From Pseudomonadota bacterium (GTDB taxonomy: Bacteria > Pseudomonadota > Alphaproteobacteria > Rhizobiales > Kaistiaceae), in NCBI GenBank assembly GCA_023433185.1, contig JAEZEN010000415.1:1-6331 (forward strand): DNA of 6,331 nucleotides, given 5' to 3'. The notes under the pieces were generated by a model, which saw only the letters and a program-made list of their open reading frames with translations, did no database searches and had not been told where the DNA came from. Positions 5,365-6,331 of the stretch are shown piece after piece (position 1 is the stretch's first letter; every line of letters starts with the position of its first letter). Made by a program: the position numbers and the translations under genes.

Positions 5365-6297
5365 ATGATCATCGTCACCGGCGGCGCCGGCTTCATCGGC
5401 TCGAACCTCGTCCACGCGCTGAACGCGCGCGGTCGCGACGACATCGTTATCGTCGACGACCTCACCGACGGCCACAAGTTCGCGAACCTCGCCGGCGCCC
5501 GCTTCGCCGACTATCTCGACCGCACCGAGTTCCGCCGGGCGGTGGGCGCCGATGCCGACTTCGGGCCGGTTACCGCCGTCCTCCACCAGGGCGCCTGCTC
5601 GGTCACGACCGAGTGGAACGGGCAGTACATGCTCGACAACAACTTCACCGTCTCGAAGGAGCTGTTCGCCTGGTGCCGGCGGCGCGCCCTGCCCTTCGTC
5701 TACGCCTCGTCGGCCGCCGTCTACGGCGCCGGCACCGACTTCCGCGAGGACGCGGCCGACCTGCGCCCGCTCAACGTCTACGGCTGGTCGAAGCTCGTCT
5801 TCGACCGCTGGGTGGCGCGCCAGGAACCGGCCGACGGCCGCGTCGTCGGGCTGCGCTACTTCAACGTCTACGGGCCGCGCGAGGCCCACAAGGGGCGGAT
5901 GGCGAGCGTCGTCCACCATTTCGACCAGCAGCTCCGCACCGGCGGCGAGGTGCGCCTCTTCGCCGCCTCGCACGGCGTCGGCGACGGCGGCCACCGCCGC
6001 GACTTCGTCCATGTCGACGACATCGCCGCGGTCAACCTCTGGGCGATGGAGAGCCCGACCGCGCGGGGCGTCTACAATGTCGGCACCGGCGCGAGCCGCA
6101 CCTTCAACGACCTCGCCCGCGCCGTGATCGCCGAGCGCGGCCACGGCACCATCGCCTACATCCCGATGCCGCCCGACCTCGCCGGCGCCTACCAGGCCTT
6201 CACCGAGGCCGACATCGCCCGGCTCCGGGCCGACGGCTACGCGGCCCCGTTCCTCACGATCGAGGACGGCGTCAGGCGGACGCTCGCCGCCCTCTGA
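5365..6297 (+). CDS. hldD: ADP-L-glycero-D-manno-heptose 6-epimerase
   Basis: The enzyme converts ADP-D-glycero-beta-D-manno-heptose to the ADP-L-glycero form, the last step in making the heptose donor for the lipopolysaccharide inner core; it acts in the cytoplasm. It is a short-chain dehydrogenase/reductase-type epimerase of 310 residues, the usual HldD (RfaD) length. Visible motifs are the NADP-binding VTGGAGFIG at 4-12, the HldD signature GACSVTTEW at 76-84, YASSAAVYG at 113-121 (S115/S116), the catalytic pair Y139 and K143 in NVYGWSK, and RYFNVYGPRE with HKG, where K176 corresponds to the second catalytic lysine (K178) of the E. coli enzyme. RRDFVHVDD (201-209) and YQAFTEAD near the C-terminus also match. 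The ATG at 5365 is supported by GGAGG. It probably shares a transcript with korB (41 nt gap), though no functional link to the Kor enzyme is evident. Confidence 0.96.
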   Translation: MIIVTGGAGFIGSNLVHALNARGRDDIVIVDDLTDGHKFANLAGARFADYLDRTEFRRAVGADADFGPVTAVLHQGACSVTTEWNGQYMLDNNFTVSKELFAWCRRRALPFVYASSAAVYGAGTDFREDAADLRPLNVYGWSKLVFDRWVARQEPADGRVVGLRYFNVYGPREAHKGRMASVVHHFDQQLRTGGEVRLFAASHGVGDGGHRRDFVHVDDIAAVNLWAMESPTARGVYNVGTGASRTFNDLARAVIAERGHGTIAYIPMPPDLAGAYQAFTEADIARLRADGYAAPFLTIEDGVRRTLAAL

Positions 6298-6307
6298 GAG
6301 CCCGGCG

Positions 6308-6331
6308 CTACGCCGCCTCGCCGTCCGCGGC
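6308..6331 (-). CDS. Possible C-terminal end of a convergent gene running off the window
   Basis: On the minus strand a TAG at 6310-6308 ends an open frame whose last visible residues read AADGEAA. This would put a convergent gene's stop 10 nt from the hldD stop, which is a common arrangement in dense genomes. Only seven codons are visible, so the product cannot be named and the call may be chance. Confidence 0.2.
   Translation of the reverse strand, partial: AADGEAA

Noticed and set aside
6298..6331. Terminator after hldD (GGCG-CTA-CGCC).
   Set aside because: The stem has only 4 bp and no T-run follows.

Overview
The window is high-GC DNA (about 70-75% in the sampled coding stretches, hand-counted) with dense, short-spaced genes on the + strand. 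It suggests a Gram-negative proteobacterium. The lipopolysaccharide heptose gene hldD shows an LPS-bearing cell. The protein styles and the CCTCTCCC...GGGAGAGG / GGTGAGGGGC intergenic palindromes point to an alphaproteobacterium, perhaps of the Hyphomicrobiales (inference; no taxonomic marker is present).

Layout. Positions 64-1776 encode a GltD-like FAD/NAD(P) oxidoreductase fused to a C-terminal two-cluster ferredoxin domain. Its N-terminus is missing or damaged at the window edge. It overlaps by 4 bp (ATGA) the gene at 1773-3620, a fused gamma-alpha subunit of a 2-oxoacid:acceptor oxidoreductase (korA). The partner beta subunit, korB, lies at 4268-5323. Between them are about 650 bp of unrelated material: a symmetric compound palindrome (3632-3796), a partial third copy of its core hairpin (3854-3870), and an antisense DUF559 nuclease-like gene (3885-4235). 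After korB, hldD follows at 5365-6297. A possible convergent gene may end at 6308 and run off the window.

How the genes work together. The flavoprotein, KorA and KorB together look like a three-subunit 2-oxoglutarate:NAD(P) oxidoreductase. KorA and KorB carry out the CoA- and thiamine-diphosphate-dependent oxidative decarboxylation or its reverse, and the flavoprotein links low-potential electrons to NAD(P)(H). hldD belongs to LPS core synthesis and seems to be only a transcriptional passenger.

The most notable signal is the korA-korB junction. Removing the intervening segment between two copies of CATGA (3616-3620 and 4267-4271) recreates an ATGA stop/start overlap like the one between the flavoprotein and korA. 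This suggests that a cassette of palindromic repeats plus a DUF559 gene was inserted cleanly into a coupled operon junction, leaving both genes intact. That is an inference from one sequence and needs comparison with relatives.
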